From assembly GCA_900769355.1 (NCBI GenBank), contig CAAGGG010000057.1, positions 1 to 64,000 on the forward strand: a DNA stretch of 64,000 nucleotides, in the 5' to 3' direction. This stretch comes from Candidatus Gastranaerophilales bacterium (lineage in GTDB: Bacteria; Cyanobacteriota; Vampirovibrionia; Gastranaerophilales; Gastranaerophilaceae). Shown one piece after another: positions 53,798 through 62,876 of this stretch (position 1 is its first letter; the number at the start of each line of letters is the position of its first letter). The notes under the pieces are model-generated. The model ran no database searches and had not been told where the DNA came from. It saw only the letters and a program-made list of their open reading frames with translations. Both the position numbers and the translations under genes were made by a program.

Positions 53798-54466
53798 ATG
53801 AAAATTTTTGAAGGAATGCACAAGTACATCTGGCTTGAATTCGGAATATGGTTTTTTATTCTGTGCATTGCTATTTTCGGGATAAGAATACATAATTATC
53901 ACAAGGAAAAAGCTCTTGTAACCTATCAAATTTTTATGCCAGATGTTGATGGCTTGATTGTCGGATCTCCTGTAAAGTTTATGGGGGTTCAGGTTGGCTA
54001 TATCGAAAAAATTAGGATTGTACGAGATGAAGTTTATCTAAAAATCGTTATGACTGATAAAAATGCGACTTTGCCGAAAGGCTCGATTGCAACGGTAGAG
54101 TTTAACGGAATGGGCGGTTCGAAATCGCTTGAAGTTTATCCGCCAACGAAAGAAAGTATTGCAATGAACAATCTTATCGCCGTTCAATCTCCAAAAAGAT
54201 TAAATGATGCAATGGGGCTTTTGAGTGAAATGTTTGATAAAATCGGTTCTATCACAACAAAATTATCCTTCTTTGCAAACGAAACAGGGGTTACAGATAT
54301 AAACAACGGTGTTGATATTGACGATATTCAGTCTAATATGAATATTTTAGATAAATGGATAAAAAGTTTTCAAAAAATAAAAGAGAGTGCTAAAAGCGAA
54401 ACTACAAAGGCAAATACAGAAAAAGGAGTTGAAGAAGATGGACAAATCGAAAGTTCGAGTAATTAA
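53798..54466 (+). CDS. MCE (MlaD-like) lipid-transport protein
   Basis: A 222-residue protein: an N-terminal membrane anchor (WLEFGIWFFILCIAIFGIRI) followed by one MCE domain, recognised by VDGLIVGSPVKFMGVQVGYIEKI and ATVEFNGMGGSKSLEVYPP. The remaining tail is helical and acidic. MCE proteins form hexameric rings in the periplasm that move phospholipids between membranes. MlaE-type permease and MlaF-type ATPase genes are not adjacent. Its 3' end overlaps upp by 29 nt. Confidence 0.85.
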   Translation: MKIFEGMHKYIWLEFGIWFFILCIAIFGIRIHNYHKEKALVTYQIFMPDVDGLIVGSPVKFMGVQVGYIEKIRIVRDEVYLKIVMTDKNATLPKGSIATVEFNGMGGSKSLEVYPPTKESIAMNNLIAVQSPKRLNDAMGLLSEMFDKIGSITTKLSFFANETGVTDINNGVDIDDIQSNMNILDKWIKSFQKIKESAKSETTKANTEKGVEEDGQIESSSN

Positions 54467-55088
54467 CAATCCAGTCGTTTTGTTAAATTTATGCACAATG
54501 CGCGACAAAAATACCGACAGTCAAGGGGTTAGGATTGCAACAAGAAAGATTACGAGATGTCTTTTATATGAGGCATCAAAAAATTTACCACTTGTTGATA
54601 AAGAGGTTACAACGCCATTAACGACATTTACAACCAAAACTGTTGACCCTAATATCAATCTTATAATTTCTCCTATTCTTCGTGCAGGGCTTATTTTTAC
54701 AGATGAAGCAATTGATATTTTGCCACAAGCCTGTATTCGTCATATTGGAATGTACAGAGATGAAAAAACTTTAAAACCTGTCTGGTACTACAATAAGGTT
54801 CCGATGGAAGCTCCAAACCCTGAAAATTTCTATATTTATATAACTGACCCTATGCTTGCAACAGGAAATTCGTTGATTGAAGCGATAAAACTTTATGCAG
54901 ACAAAGGAATTCCTATTGATAACATCAAGGTAATCTGTATCATAGCAGCACCTCAGGGGATTGAAAATATCCAAAAACATTATCCTGAAATCGAAATAAT
55001 TACCGCAGCAGTCGATGATCACTTGAACGAAAAAGGATATATTGTTCCCGGAATGGGTGATGCCGGAGATAGGATTTTTAATACGTAG
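54438..55088 (+). CDS. upp: Uracil phosphoribosyltransferase
   Basis: A 216-residue PRTase that makes UMP from uracil and PRPP. The start at 54438 has AAGGAG 9 nt upstream and lies inside the end of the MCE gene. RAGLIF carries the Upp-specific motif after ISPIL, ITDPMLATGNSLIEAI is the PRPP-binding loop, and IVPGMGDAGDRIFNT is the diagnostic C-terminus. Pairing with an MCE gene is unusual but the overlap implies one transcript. Only the purine phosphorylase, nearby on the other strand, shares the salvage theme. Confidence 0.96.
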   Translation: MDKSKVRVINNPVVLLNLCTMRDKNTDSQGVRIATRKITRCLLYEASKNLPLVDKEVTTPLTTFTTKTVDPNINLIISPILRAGLIFTDEAIDILPQACIRHIGMYRDEKTLKPVWYYNKVPMEAPNPENFYIYITDPMLATGNSLIEAIKLYADKGIPIDNIKVICIIAAPQGIENIQKHYPEIEIITAAVDDHLNEKGYIVPGMGDAGDRIFNT

Positions 55089-55286
55089 GTATTTAGATAC
55101 CAAGAGCAAAGTCTGGATCAAAAGCGGCTAGGCAGCTAAGAAGCGAAGCAGCTAAGCGAAAATTAAGTTACTAGATTACTAGGACACTAAGAAGTAGGGC
55201 GGGGTACCCACCCCGCCGACATGATTTGTAAAAAAGACGATAGGACGATATGACGATATGACGGTAAGTCCGTATCGAGGAAGTTG
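55089..55286. repeat. Repeat block downstream of upp
   Basis: It contains TTAGATACCAAGAGCAAAGT, AGCGGCTAGGCAGCTAAGAA-type units, TTACTAGATTACTAGGACAC, the perfect hairpin GGCGGGGTACCCACCCCGCC and repeated GACGATAGGACGATATGACG units. No gene was seen. Confidence 0.7.
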
Positions 55287-55544
55287 CTATGACCTACTTC
55301 TAAAATAGTCACAAATCAACGTTTTCTTGCGGGGAACAAGGTTGCGAATTCTTTCCATAAATGAGTTCTTTTCCGAATCTTCTAACTCTTTTTTTAGGAT
55401 TGCTTTTTCTAAAACGACTTTGTTATACAAATCCGAGCACACTGAACTTTTGTCAATGTGTGCTCTTAATTTTGCTAATTGTAGTTCTTTTTCTCTAATA
55501 GATTTGATAAGTTCTTTTTTCACTTTTAAGGACCTCTCGTACAT
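55287..55544 (-). CDS. Small coiled-coil protein
   Basis: An 85-residue basic protein with an uninterrupted heptad pattern over most of its length (ELIKSIREKELQLAKLRAHI and LYNKVVLEKAILKKELEDSE). No family or catalytic motif is recognised. No convincing ribosome binding site or -10 box supports the ATG at 55544. It may be a genuine small structural protein or a degraded gene. It is convergent with upp across a repeat block. Confidence 0.45.
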   Translation of the reverse strand: MYERSLKVKKELIKSIREKELQLAKLRAHIDKSSVCSDLYNKVVLEKAILKKELEDSEKNSFMERIRNLVPRKKTLICDYFRSRS

Positions 55545-55601
55545 TATTAGAATAAAACTAATTATTAAATTTTAAATCGACTTTTTAAATGATTTAAATT
55601 C

Positions 55602-56150
55602 CTATGCAGGCAATAAATCATACTCATAACCGATTTTTAACGCTTTTTCATTCAAAGGTAGTAGATTTTTTCTGTGAGGTGGAATTACATTATCCAAAGC
55701 CTTGTTCAAAGTGTCCAAAGTTGTTAATTTGCTTACCTTTGCAACAATACCCAAAGCCAAAATATTTGCCATTCTTACATTTCCGATTACTTCATCTGCA
55801 AGTTTTGTAATCGGTGCAAAAACGTAGTTAATATCGGTTCTTGGTTTGTTTTCTTCAACAAGAGTTGAGTTTGCGATAATCCAACCGCCTTTTTTAATCT
55901 TAGGCAAAAATCTGTCAAAAGATGCTTGGTTCAATGCAACAATAAAATCTGCATCAGGTTTATTTACTTCACTAACATCTTCGTCGCTGGTTACGATTTC
56001 ACAATTTACTGTTCCGCCACGCATTTCGGCACCATAAGACGGGTACCAAGTCACGTTTTTGTTGTCAATCATAAAGGCGTTAGCCAAAACTTCTCCGGCT
56101 AAAAGTACGCCCTGTCCGCCAAATCCTGCTATTATAAAGTTATGTTCCAT
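55602..56150 (-). CDS. 2-oxoacid:ferredoxin oxidoreductase, gamma subunit
   Basis: A 182-residue subunit starting with HNFIIAGFGGQGVLLAGEVLA, the gamma-domain glycine motif, followed by PSYGAEMRGGTVNCEIV and ANILALGIVA. It contacts the TPP and CoA sites in the assembled complex. It is the last gene of a four-gene leftward operon (ferredoxin-like, alpha, beta, gamma). It is separated from beta by about 130 bp occupied by a long palindrome, an unusual gap within such a tight operon. Confidence 0.92.
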   Translation of the reverse strand: MEHNFIIAGFGGQGVLLAGEVLANAFMIDNKNVTWYPSYGAEMRGGTVNCEIVTSDEDVSEVNKPDADFIVALNQASFDRFLPKIKKGGWIIANSTLVEENKPRTDINYVFAPITKLADEVIGNVRMANILALGIVAKVSKLTTLDTLNKALDNVIPPHRKNLLPLNEKALKIGYEYDLLPA

Positions 56151-56164
56151 TGTTGTTTCCTTTT

Positions 56165-56281
56165 TATTTAAGTGAATGGTGAGTAGTGAATTGTGAATGG
56201 TTCTTATCGTTCACTTCGTTCAAAAATATTTTGTTATAGTCCATAAATGGTCTATTCACCACTCACCATTCACTACTCACT
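56165..56281. repeat. Long palindrome inside the oxidoreductase operon
   Basis: AAGTGAATGGTGAGTAGTGA on the left pairs with CACCATTCACTACTCACTTA on the right. The centre carries GTTCTTATCGTTCACTTCGT. It has the same design as the palindromes at 29711 and 33208 and lies exactly between the beta and gamma genes. Confidence 0.85.
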
Positions 56282-57036
56282 TATTTTTCAGTTACGGTTA
56301 CGTCCTTATACGTTCCTAGCTTAAACACCGGCATCATTTCGTTACGAACTCTTTCGTGTGCCTTGTCCGGAGTCATTTTCCAGTTTGTCGGGCATGTTGA
56401 AAGAATTTCTACAAAACCAAAACCTAAGCCTTTTAGTTGAACTTCAAAAGCTTTTTTGATAGCTTGTTTTGCTTTTCTGATATTTGCAACAGTATCTAGC
56501 GAAACTCTTGCTGAAAAAGCTGTTCCATCGCACAATGCAATGTGTTCAGCGATTTTTATCGGATAACCGTAGTATTCAACATTTCTCCCTGTTGGAGAAG
56601 TTGTTGTTTTTTGCCCTAAAAGGGTTGTAGGTCCAAGCTGTCCGCCTGTCATGCCGTAAGTCGTATTGTTTATACAAATTGCGGTAATGTTTTCGCCTCT
56701 AAGTGCAGCGTGCATACCTTCTGCCAAGCCGATTGAGGCAAAGTCGCCATCACCTTGATATGTAAATACAACTTTGTCAGGTCTTGCACGTTTAATACCT
56801 GTTGCCTCTGCAATTGCTCTTCCGTGAGGAGCTTCAAGAGAGTCGACATTGATAAAGTCATAAGCTGTTACTGAACAACCAATTGATGCTGAAAGGATTG
56901 TGTTCTCACGAATTCCCAGTTCATCTAAAACTTCTGCCACAAGTCTAACCGCAACACCGTGGTCGCACCCTGGGCAAAATGAGTATTTTACGTCACCTTT
57001 TAGTGAGTCAGGTAGTTTAAAAACTTGTGTTTCCAT
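56281..57036 (-). CDS. 2-oxoacid:ferredoxin oxidoreductase, beta (TPP) subunit
   Basis: A 251-residue thiamine-diphosphate subunit. CPGCDHG near the start carries the conserved cysteines, GDGDFASIGL is the TPP/Mg motif, and INNTTYGMTGGQ is the signature of the 2-oxoglutarate and branched-chain oxidoreductase beta subunits. It decarboxylates the 2-oxoacid and forms the acyl-CoA, passing electrons to ferredoxin. The start overlaps the alpha stop by one base. Substrate, 2-oxoglutarate or branched-chain oxoacid, cannot be fixed from sequence. Confidence 0.93.
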   Translation of the reverse strand: METQVFKLPDSLKGDVKYSFCPGCDHGVAVRLVAEVLDELGIRENTILSASIGCSVTAYDFINVDSLEAPHGRAIAEATGIKRARPDKVVFTYQGDGDFASIGLAEGMHAALRGENITAICINNTTYGMTGGQLGPTTLLGQKTTTSPTGRNVEYYGYPIKIAEHIALCDGTAFSARVSLDTVANIRKAKQAIKKAFEVQLKGLGFGFVEILSTCPTNWKMTPDKAHERVRNEMMPVFKLGTYKDVTVTEK

Positions 57037-58100
57037 TATAATAATTCCTCGATTCTTTTAACAATTTCATCTGCTGAAGGTGGAGCACCAACGCCTTTGT
57101 TTACCAAGTCTACAGGGCATGCTCCATTCACTGCAAGTCTAACATCGTTTACCATTTGTCCCATATTTACTTCAACTGTTACAAATCGTTTTGCTGTTTT
57201 TGAAAGCTCAGCAAGTCTTTTTGATGGGAACGGGAACAAAGTAATTGGTCTTAAAATACCGGCTTTAATACCTTTTTCACGAAGTTTTTTCATTGCAGTT
57301 TTTACGTTTCTTGAAGTGCTACCGAATGAAACGAGAACAATGTCAGCATCTTCTGTGTTAATTTCTTCCCACTCGGTTTCGTTTTCTTCCAAAGCTTTGT
57401 ATTTTGCAAAAAGTTTGTCCAAGAACACACATTGCTTGTCAGCAAGCGGAGCGTAAGAGCGAATAATTCTTGCTTCTCTGTCTTTTGCACCTGTTAGTGC
57501 CCATTCGGACGTATCGACTTCCGGATACGGGTAGTCGTAAAATTCAACAGGTTCCATCATTTGTCCTAAAAGTCCGTCTGCCAACAAAACTGTCGGATTT
57601 CTGTATTTTTGAGCAAGATAGAATGCTTTGTAAGTCAAATCAACGCATTCCTGAACGGTAGATGGAGCTAGAACGATTAGTTTGTAATCACCGTTTCCGC
57701 CACCTTTTGTTGCTTGGAAATAGTCGCCTTGTGATGGGTATATGTTTCCAAGCCCTGGACCGCCTCTCATAACGCTAACTAACACAACAGGCAATTCATC
57801 AGCTGTTGCATAAGACAAGCCTTCTTGCATAAGTGCAACCGCACAAGATGAAGACGAAGTCATCGCCTTAACACCTGTTGATACCGCACCGATAACCATA
57901 TTTATCGCCGCAAGTTCGCTTTCGGCAGAAACATAAGCTCGTTTCAATTCTTGCATTTTACCGCTTAAAAATTCCCCAATTTCACTTTGAGGAGTGATAG
58001 GATAACCGAAATAGCATTGGCAACCTGCAAGTACAGCCGCATTTGCTATTGCGTAATTTCCTTTTGTTAATACTTTTTTATTTGTTGAACAAACTGTCAT
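57036..58100 (-). CDS. vorB: 2-oxoacid:ferredoxin oxidoreductase, alpha subunit (VorB-like)
   Basis: A 354-residue subunit with KGNYAIANAAVLAGCQCYFG and YPITPQSEIGEFL at the N-terminus, SSCAVALMQEGLSYATADEL, and RGGPGLGNIYPSQGDYFQAT in the middle. This is the pattern of the subunit annotated VorB (3-methyl-2-oxobutanoate:ferredoxin oxidoreductase) and close to KorA. With the separate ferredoxin subunit upstream it forms the classic delta-alpha-beta-gamma order. It supports anaerobic amino-acid fermentation or succinyl/acyl-CoA formation. Confidence 0.9.
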   Translation of the reverse strand: MTVCSTNKKVLTKGNYAIANAAVLAGCQCYFGYPITPQSEIGEFLSGKMQELKRAYVSAESELAAINMVIGAVSTGVKAMTSSSSCAVALMQEGLSYATADELPVVLVSVMRGGPGLGNIYPSQGDYFQATKGGGNGDYKLIVLAPSTVQECVDLTYKAFYLAQKYRNPTVLLADGLLGQMMEPVEFYDYPYPEVDTSEWALTGAKDREARIIRSYAPLADKQCVFLDKLFAKYKALEENETEWEEINTEDADIVLVSFGSTSRNVKTAMKKLREKGIKAGILRPITLFPFPSKRLAELSKTAKRFVTVEVNMGQMVNDVRLAVNGACPVDLVNKGVGAPPSADEIVKRIEELL

Positions 58101-58124
58101 ATTTTTTCCTTCAATTATTTAAAA

Positions 58125-58337
58125 TTAACCTTTGTAAACTTCTGTAATCGCCAAATCAGGACATCTCATTGCACACATCGCACAGCCAAGACATTCATGG
58201 TTAGGGTCATTGAATTCAACAATATGAACCCCAAGTTTATTGGTTTCTTCACTGATTTTTAATAACTTTTTCGGGCATTCTTGAATACAAAGATAACATG
58301 CCTTACATTTGTCTTTATTTATTACTATTCGGCTCAT
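58125..58337 (-). CDS. 2-oxoacid:ferredoxin oxidoreductase, delta (2x4Fe-4S) subunit
   Basis: A 70-residue polyferredoxin with two cluster motifs, CKACYLCIQECP and CLGCAMCAMRCP. Small stand-alone delta subunits like this head the operons of VorDABC/KorDABC enzymes and pass electrons from the TPP site to free ferredoxin. It lies 24 bp before the alpha gene. AGAGGTGTAA-type sequence precedes the ATG. It is the first gene of the operon. Confidence 0.93.
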   Translation of the reverse strand: MSRIVINKDKCKACYLCIQECPKKLLKISEETNKLGVHIVEFNDPNHECLGCAMCAMRCPDLAITEVYKG

Positions 58338-58507
58338 TTACACCTCTTATTCCTTTGTCTAATCCATATTATAACACTGAAATCAAAAAACAAGCACTTT
58401 ATCTTTACAATTGTAATAATACTCGTTAAGAGTTTGCCCGAAATGGTATTCTTTTGGTAATATATATATGAAATAGTGGGATATGTGTATAACGAAAGTG
58501 AAGATAG

Positions 58508-61351
58508 ATGGCACCAACCGTAGATGAAATCGCTAAAACCCTTGATATAATGCGTAAAGAAGATGAACGCAATGTTGAGAAATTTGATAGAATTTTAACA
58601 AATATTAATGAAAAATTAGAATTTATGAATTCTGATAACGAGTCTGTTGAGATGATTAAAATGTATCTCACCGAGTTGAAAAACCTTGTAAACAGTGATT
58701 TTAACGTTACAGATGAAAAACTTGAAAATGTCGATGCAAAACTCGACAAATCTCTTGACATATCTTCACATATTAAAGATTTATCAGAAAGCTTGAAGGA
58801 ATATATTACGGAACTTGACGAAGCTTCAAGAGCTTTGGAAATTGAAGGTGCAAATAATATTTCTGAAAAACTGGTTGATTTGGAAGAAGTTGTTGTACAT
58901 TCTTCTGAAAACTATGAACAAAATTTACAGGTTCTGGAAAGTAAAATTTCAGAATTTGTAACTGAGTTAGAAGATGTTAAAAAACTTGCTGATGAAAAGA
59001 TTTCGTCTTCACTGGGCGAAATTAATGATGTGAAAGGCGAGCTTGAATCAATTCATGAATTTTTGGTAAACTCAAAAAACTCTGATGATGAAAAAACAGT
59101 TTCATCAATTCAGGCAGTAGAAGATGGGGTTGAAAGAATTGTTTCTGAAATCGCTCAAATTTCAGATAAATCTTCGCAAGAAACTAACGAAAACATAAAT
59201 GCTGAACTTGCAAAAATTGAAGAAAAATTTGATGCACTTTTGTCATCTGTAATTGATTTAAAAGTTGATAAAAAAGAGGATTTAAAGGCGGAGTTTATTG
59301 AAAAACTAACGAATTTAAAACAGGAAGTTGAACTCGTAAATACTGATATAGTTGATGTTTTGCAGAATAAATCTGATGAAATTTTGCAAGCTTTTGAGCC
59401 GTTGAAAACCACGATTGATACTTTGAAAGATTTTGGTTTTTCTGATATTTTGGAAAAGATTAAGTTGGAACTTGAAACATCTTTTTTGAATTTCAGTGTT
59501 GATGTTAATGGCGAACTTGCTTCGACTTCTGAAGCTGTTTTGAGGCTTGAACAGGCTTACAAAGAAACTTTTAACAAAATTGAAGTTATTGAAAATTGTG
59601 TCTCTGAAAAACTTCACGAAAAGCTTGAACTTGTCAATGTTACAGTTGAAAATAATGCTCATGATGTGAAAGAGTTTTTTGAACAGAAATTGGAAGAATA
59701 TTCAAAAAATTTGAGTGAAATTGTTGAAGAAAATAATGTAAAAGTTGTCGATTCTGTTGACAATTTAAAGGCAGAAATTTCAGCAAGACTTGAAGATTTT
59801 GATGAGGGGCAAAAAAGCCTAAAAGAGCAAAATAACGTAATTTCTGCTGAGATTTCTACGCTCGGTGATGATTTGAAAAACTACGTTCAATCAGCTTGTG
59901 AAAACACAATGGAAAAATATAGTCCACTTGAAAGCAAGACGTCAATTGAGGCTTTGCGTGACAAAATTAACGAATTTGTTGCGATGTCAAAGGCAGATTC
60001 GGCAAATTCAAAAGTCGCACTTGAAGAATTAGATAAAAATTTAAACCAAAATTTGACTGAAATTTATGACAGCAGCAAAGATGTTTCTCAGATGATTTCT
60101 TCATTGCATGACAAAATGGACGTAATGGTTGCAGATTCTTCATTTGAGGAGTTGAATGACAGGTTTGATGATATTTCGGAAACTGAAGGCAAAGTTTCTG
60201 AAATGCTTTCTGCTTTGCACGAAAAAGTCGATATTATTGCAATGGACACGTCCGATTTTGATATTGTGGACGAGATTTCTGATATTAAGGATTTGATTTT
60301 TGAACAGAGAAAGTATTTTGAAACGGCATCTGATGAAAAAGCTGTTGAAATTGACAAGTATTTAAAAGATGTTTTGACAAAGCTTGAAAACGTTGACTTA
60401 GAAAAGAGTTCAGAAGATATTAAAGACTCGATTATGAATGCGCTTGTGTCGCTTGTTGATCAGATTTCTTTTGTTGAAGAAACGGAAGAAATTAAAGATT
60501 TTGTTGAAGAAAAAACCGATATTATTAACAAAAATTTGCTTGAAGTTCAAAACCAACTTAAACAAATTGCAAGTTCCAACGACGATTTTGATTATTCTTA
60601 TACTTTACAAGATGTAGAGTCCGACATTGCCAAGCTAAGACTTGCAATTACTCATCTTTCTGGCAATGACTACGAGAGTCTTTCAGGTGATATCAAAAAA
60701 ATTGTGACATCTGTTGAAGGTCTGGAAACTTCTTTGACTCAAGATCAAATTGTCGATTTGAAAAGTGATATTGAAAAGTTGAACGAAGATATTTTGAGTA
60801 TAAGTTCAAGAACCAATAAACTTTTATTGTCATCAGATGAGTCCTACAAGGCTCTAAACGACGGCTTGAACAACTTTGGAGAACTTGTTAAAAATCTTGA
60901 TAATAGAATAAATTACATTGCCAACACTCGTGCAACAGAGCGACTTGAACGCAAAATCGACAATATTCAATCAATGTCGACAGAATCCTTGAACACAGAT
61001 AAAGTTTTCCATCAAGTAATGATGTACCTTGGTGAATGGATTGATTCTTCAACCGAAAGTATTTCAAATATTACTGAAAAAGCTTCTGAAATAACAAATA
61101 TCAAAGAAGAAATAAATGAATTAAAATCTGTTGTGCCGGAAAAAGTTGAGTTGCTCAATGAGCTTGAAAACAAATTTGAGCAGCAAGAAACTCGTATCGA
61201 CAGGTTGGAAATGAAACTTGACAAAGTTTTGTCGACACTTGAAGAAAAAGATGATATGGTGTTAAATAGAAAAGTGGATAAGCTGGAAAAAATGCTATCC
61301 AGACTTGGAAATAATATAGAAAAGCTCACATCTTATGTTGATGAAGACTAA
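58508..61351 (+). CDS. Giant coiled-coil protein of unknown function
   Basis: A 947-residue, strongly acidic, almost entirely helical protein with many hydrophobic heptads. Recurring segments such as VDxxxKLDKSLD, SEMLSALHEKVDIIA/SSLHDKMDVMV and EEINELKS suggest internal duplication. No signal peptide, membrane segment, Walker motif or enzymatic domain was found. It could be a cytoskeletal, polar-scaffold or chromosome-associated filament protein. It is not SMC, since it lacks ATPase heads. The last 17 bases overlap glcD, implying a shared transcript. No Cys or Trp-rich domains break the pattern. Confidence 0.8.
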   Translation: MAPTVDEIAKTLDIMRKEDERNVEKFDRILTNINEKLEFMNSDNESVEMIKMYLTELKNLVNSDFNVTDEKLENVDAKLDKSLDISSHIKDLSESLKEYITELDEASRALEIEGANNISEKLVDLEEVVVHSSENYEQNLQVLESKISEFVTELEDVKKLADEKISSSLGEINDVKGELESIHEFLVNSKNSDDEKTVSSIQAVEDGVERIVSEIAQISDKSSQETNENINAELAKIEEKFDALLSSVIDLKVDKKEDLKAEFIEKLTNLKQEVELVNTDIVDVLQNKSDEILQAFEPLKTTIDTLKDFGFSDILEKIKLELETSFLNFSVDVNGELASTSEAVLRLEQAYKETFNKIEVIENCVSEKLHEKLELVNVTVENNAHDVKEFFEQKLEEYSKNLSEIVEENNVKVVDSVDNLKAEISARLEDFDEGQKSLKEQNNVISAEISTLGDDLKNYVQSACENTMEKYSPLESKTSIEALRDKINEFVAMSKADSANSKVALEELDKNLNQNLTEIYDSSKDVSQMISSLHDKMDVMVADSSFEELNDRFDDISETEGKVSEMLSALHEKVDIIAMDTSDFDIVDEISDIKDLIFEQRKYFETASDEKAVEIDKYLKDVLTKLENVDLEKSSEDIKDSIMNALVSLVDQISFVEETEEIKDFVEEKTDIINKNLLEVQNQLKQIASSNDDFDYSYTLQDVESDIAKLRLAITHLSGNDYESLSGDIKKIVTSVEGLETSLTQDQIVDLKSDIEKLNEDILSISSRTNKLLLSSDESYKALNDGLNNFGELVKNLDNRINYIANTRATERLERKIDNIQSMSTESLNTDKVFHQVMMYLGEWIDSSTESISNITEKASEITNIKEEINELKSVVPEKVELLNELENKFEQQETRIDRLEMKLDKVLSTLEEKDDMVLNRKVDKLEKMLSRLGNNIEKLTSYVDED

Positions 61352-62723
61352 TAAACTAATCTCAGACTTAAAAAAATCTCTCTCTTCTTGCAATGTTTTG
61401 GAAACATTGGAAGAGCGTTACGCCTATGCGCAAGATGCCACAAATATTAAAGAGATTAAAAATCTGCCAGATGTGGTGGTTTTTGTTGAAAATATTGAGC
61501 AAGTGCAAAATGTTGTTAAACTTGCTAATAAGTATAAAACTCCGATAATTTGTAGAGGGGCAGGAACAAATGTTGTCGGTGCATGTTCGACCGAACATGG
61601 TGGAATTATTCTTAATTTTTCTAAAATGAATAAGATTTTAGAAATTAACCGTGAAAATATGACCGCAAGAGTCCAGTCAGGTGTAGTTTTGGGGGATTTA
61701 CAAAAGGCTGTTGAAAGTTTTGGACTTTTTTATCCGCCAGATCCGTCTAATCTTGCAGTTTCCACAATTGGCGGAAGCATTGCTCAATCATCAGGTGGTG
61801 CAAAGTCTTTCAAATACGGTACTACAAAAGATTACGTGATTGATATGAAAGTTGTAATGGCGAACGGTGAAATTCTTCAAACCGGTTCAAATACTATTAA
61901 AAACGCTACAGGTTACAATTTGAACACGCTTTTTGTAGGCTCTGAAGGAACTTTGGGAATTGTTATTGAGGCAACTATAAAACTAATTCCAAAACCTGAG
62001 AGCAAAAAGGTTTTAATGGCATATTTTGATTCCGTAAAAACGGCAGTTTCTGCGGTAAACAAGATTATTGAACACAGAATTTTTCCTGCAACGATTGATT
62101 TTATGGACAAAAACGCAATTCAAACAGTTGAAAAGTTTTATCCGGCAAATCTTTTGACAGATAAAGAAGCTGCTTTAATTATTGAAATAGACGGCTTTGA
62201 ATGCTCAATGGATTATCAGGAAAAAATTATTGTTGATATTTTGAATTCCAGTGACGCATCAGCAATACAGGCTTCCCACAACGAAGAGGAATACAACAGA
62301 ATTTGGACGGCAAGACGTTCTTCAATGGGAGCTTGCGCCAAAATGAAGCCGAATGTCACGACAGATGATGTTATTGTGCCACGTGAAAACCTTGAAAAAT
62401 TGGTGCTCGGAATACGTGAAATTTGCGAAAAATACAATTTGGCAGTTTGTATGGTCGGACATGTTGGTGATGGTAGCGTTCACCCGCAAATTCCGATTGA
62501 CTATTCAGACGAGGCGGAATACAAGCGTTATAAACTTGCAAAAGCTGAAATCTATGACTTAACCGCAAAATTAGATGGAATTCTGTCGGGCGAACACGGG
62601 GTTGGGTCATTGAAACGGGAACATATCAATAAAGTTGTGAATTCCGTCGCGTTAGACTACATGCGCCAAATCAAGAAAACCTTTGACCCGAACAATATCT
62701 TAAATCCATATAAGATTTTTTAA
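61335..62723 (+). CDS. glcD: FAD-linked oxidase, glycolate/D-lactate dehydrogenase (GlcD)
   Basis: A 462-residue FAD enzyme of the PCMH family. The FAD-binding part has PIICRGAGTNVVGACS, PDPSNLAVSTIGGSIAQSSG and GSEGTLGIV; the C-terminal cap has GHVGDGSVHPQI and ends with LSGEHGVGSLKREHI and DPNNILNPYKIF. It oxidises glycolate or D-lactate to the 2-oxoacid. No GlcE/GlcF partners are adjacent. The start may be the third codon (ATG at 61341). With a D-lactate dehydrogenase-like gene also present, D-lactate turnover is plausible. Confidence 0.92.
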   Translation: MLMKTNKLISDLKKSLSSCNVLETLEERYAYAQDATNIKEIKNLPDVVVFVENIEQVQNVVKLANKYKTPIICRGAGTNVVGACSTEHGGIILNFSKMNKILEINRENMTARVQSGVVLGDLQKAVESFGLFYPPDPSNLAVSTIGGSIAQSSGGAKSFKYGTTKDYVIDMKVVMANGEILQTGSNTIKNATGYNLNTLFVGSEGTLGIVIEATIKLIPKPESKKVLMAYFDSVKTAVSAVNKIIEHRIFPATIDFMDKNAIQTVEKFYPANLLTDKEAALIIEIDGFECSMDYQEKIIVDILNSSDASAIQASHNEEEYNRIWTARRSSMGACAKMKPNVTTDDVIVPRENLEKLVLGIREICEKYNLAVCMVGHVGDGSVHPQIPIDYSDEAEYKRYKLAKAEIYDLTAKLDGILSGEHGVGSLKREHINKVVNSVALDYMRQIKKTFDPNNILNPYKIF

Positions 62724-62726
62724 GGG

Positions 62727-62873
62727 GTGTCCAAGTTCAAATACATATTAGACTAAAACCTATTTTTTTTAGGAAACTAAATAAAGAAAGGAGTCTATTA
62801 TGACAGTATATAATGAATGGATATTAAATTTATCTTACCTTCCTCAGAACTAAACGGAAGAAGCCTGTTACAG
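62727..62873 (+). pseudogene. Truncated copy of the 46628-46858 small gene with its promoter region
   Basis: From GTCCAAGTTCAAATACATAT to the end of TGTTACAGA this matches the reverse complement of 46780-46930. The ATG at 62800 has AAAGGAG before it, and the frame reads MTVYNEWILNLSYLPQN then TAA where the intact gene has TTA. Homology continues a few codons (TEEACYR) and then stops abruptly at the terminator of element copy 3. Confidence 0.8.
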
Positions 62874-62876
62874 ATT

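Noticed and set aside
53693..53929. 78-codon minus-strand frame upstream of the RpoZ-like gene.
   Set aside because: It overlaps the divergent MCE gene and its promoter and has no coding features.
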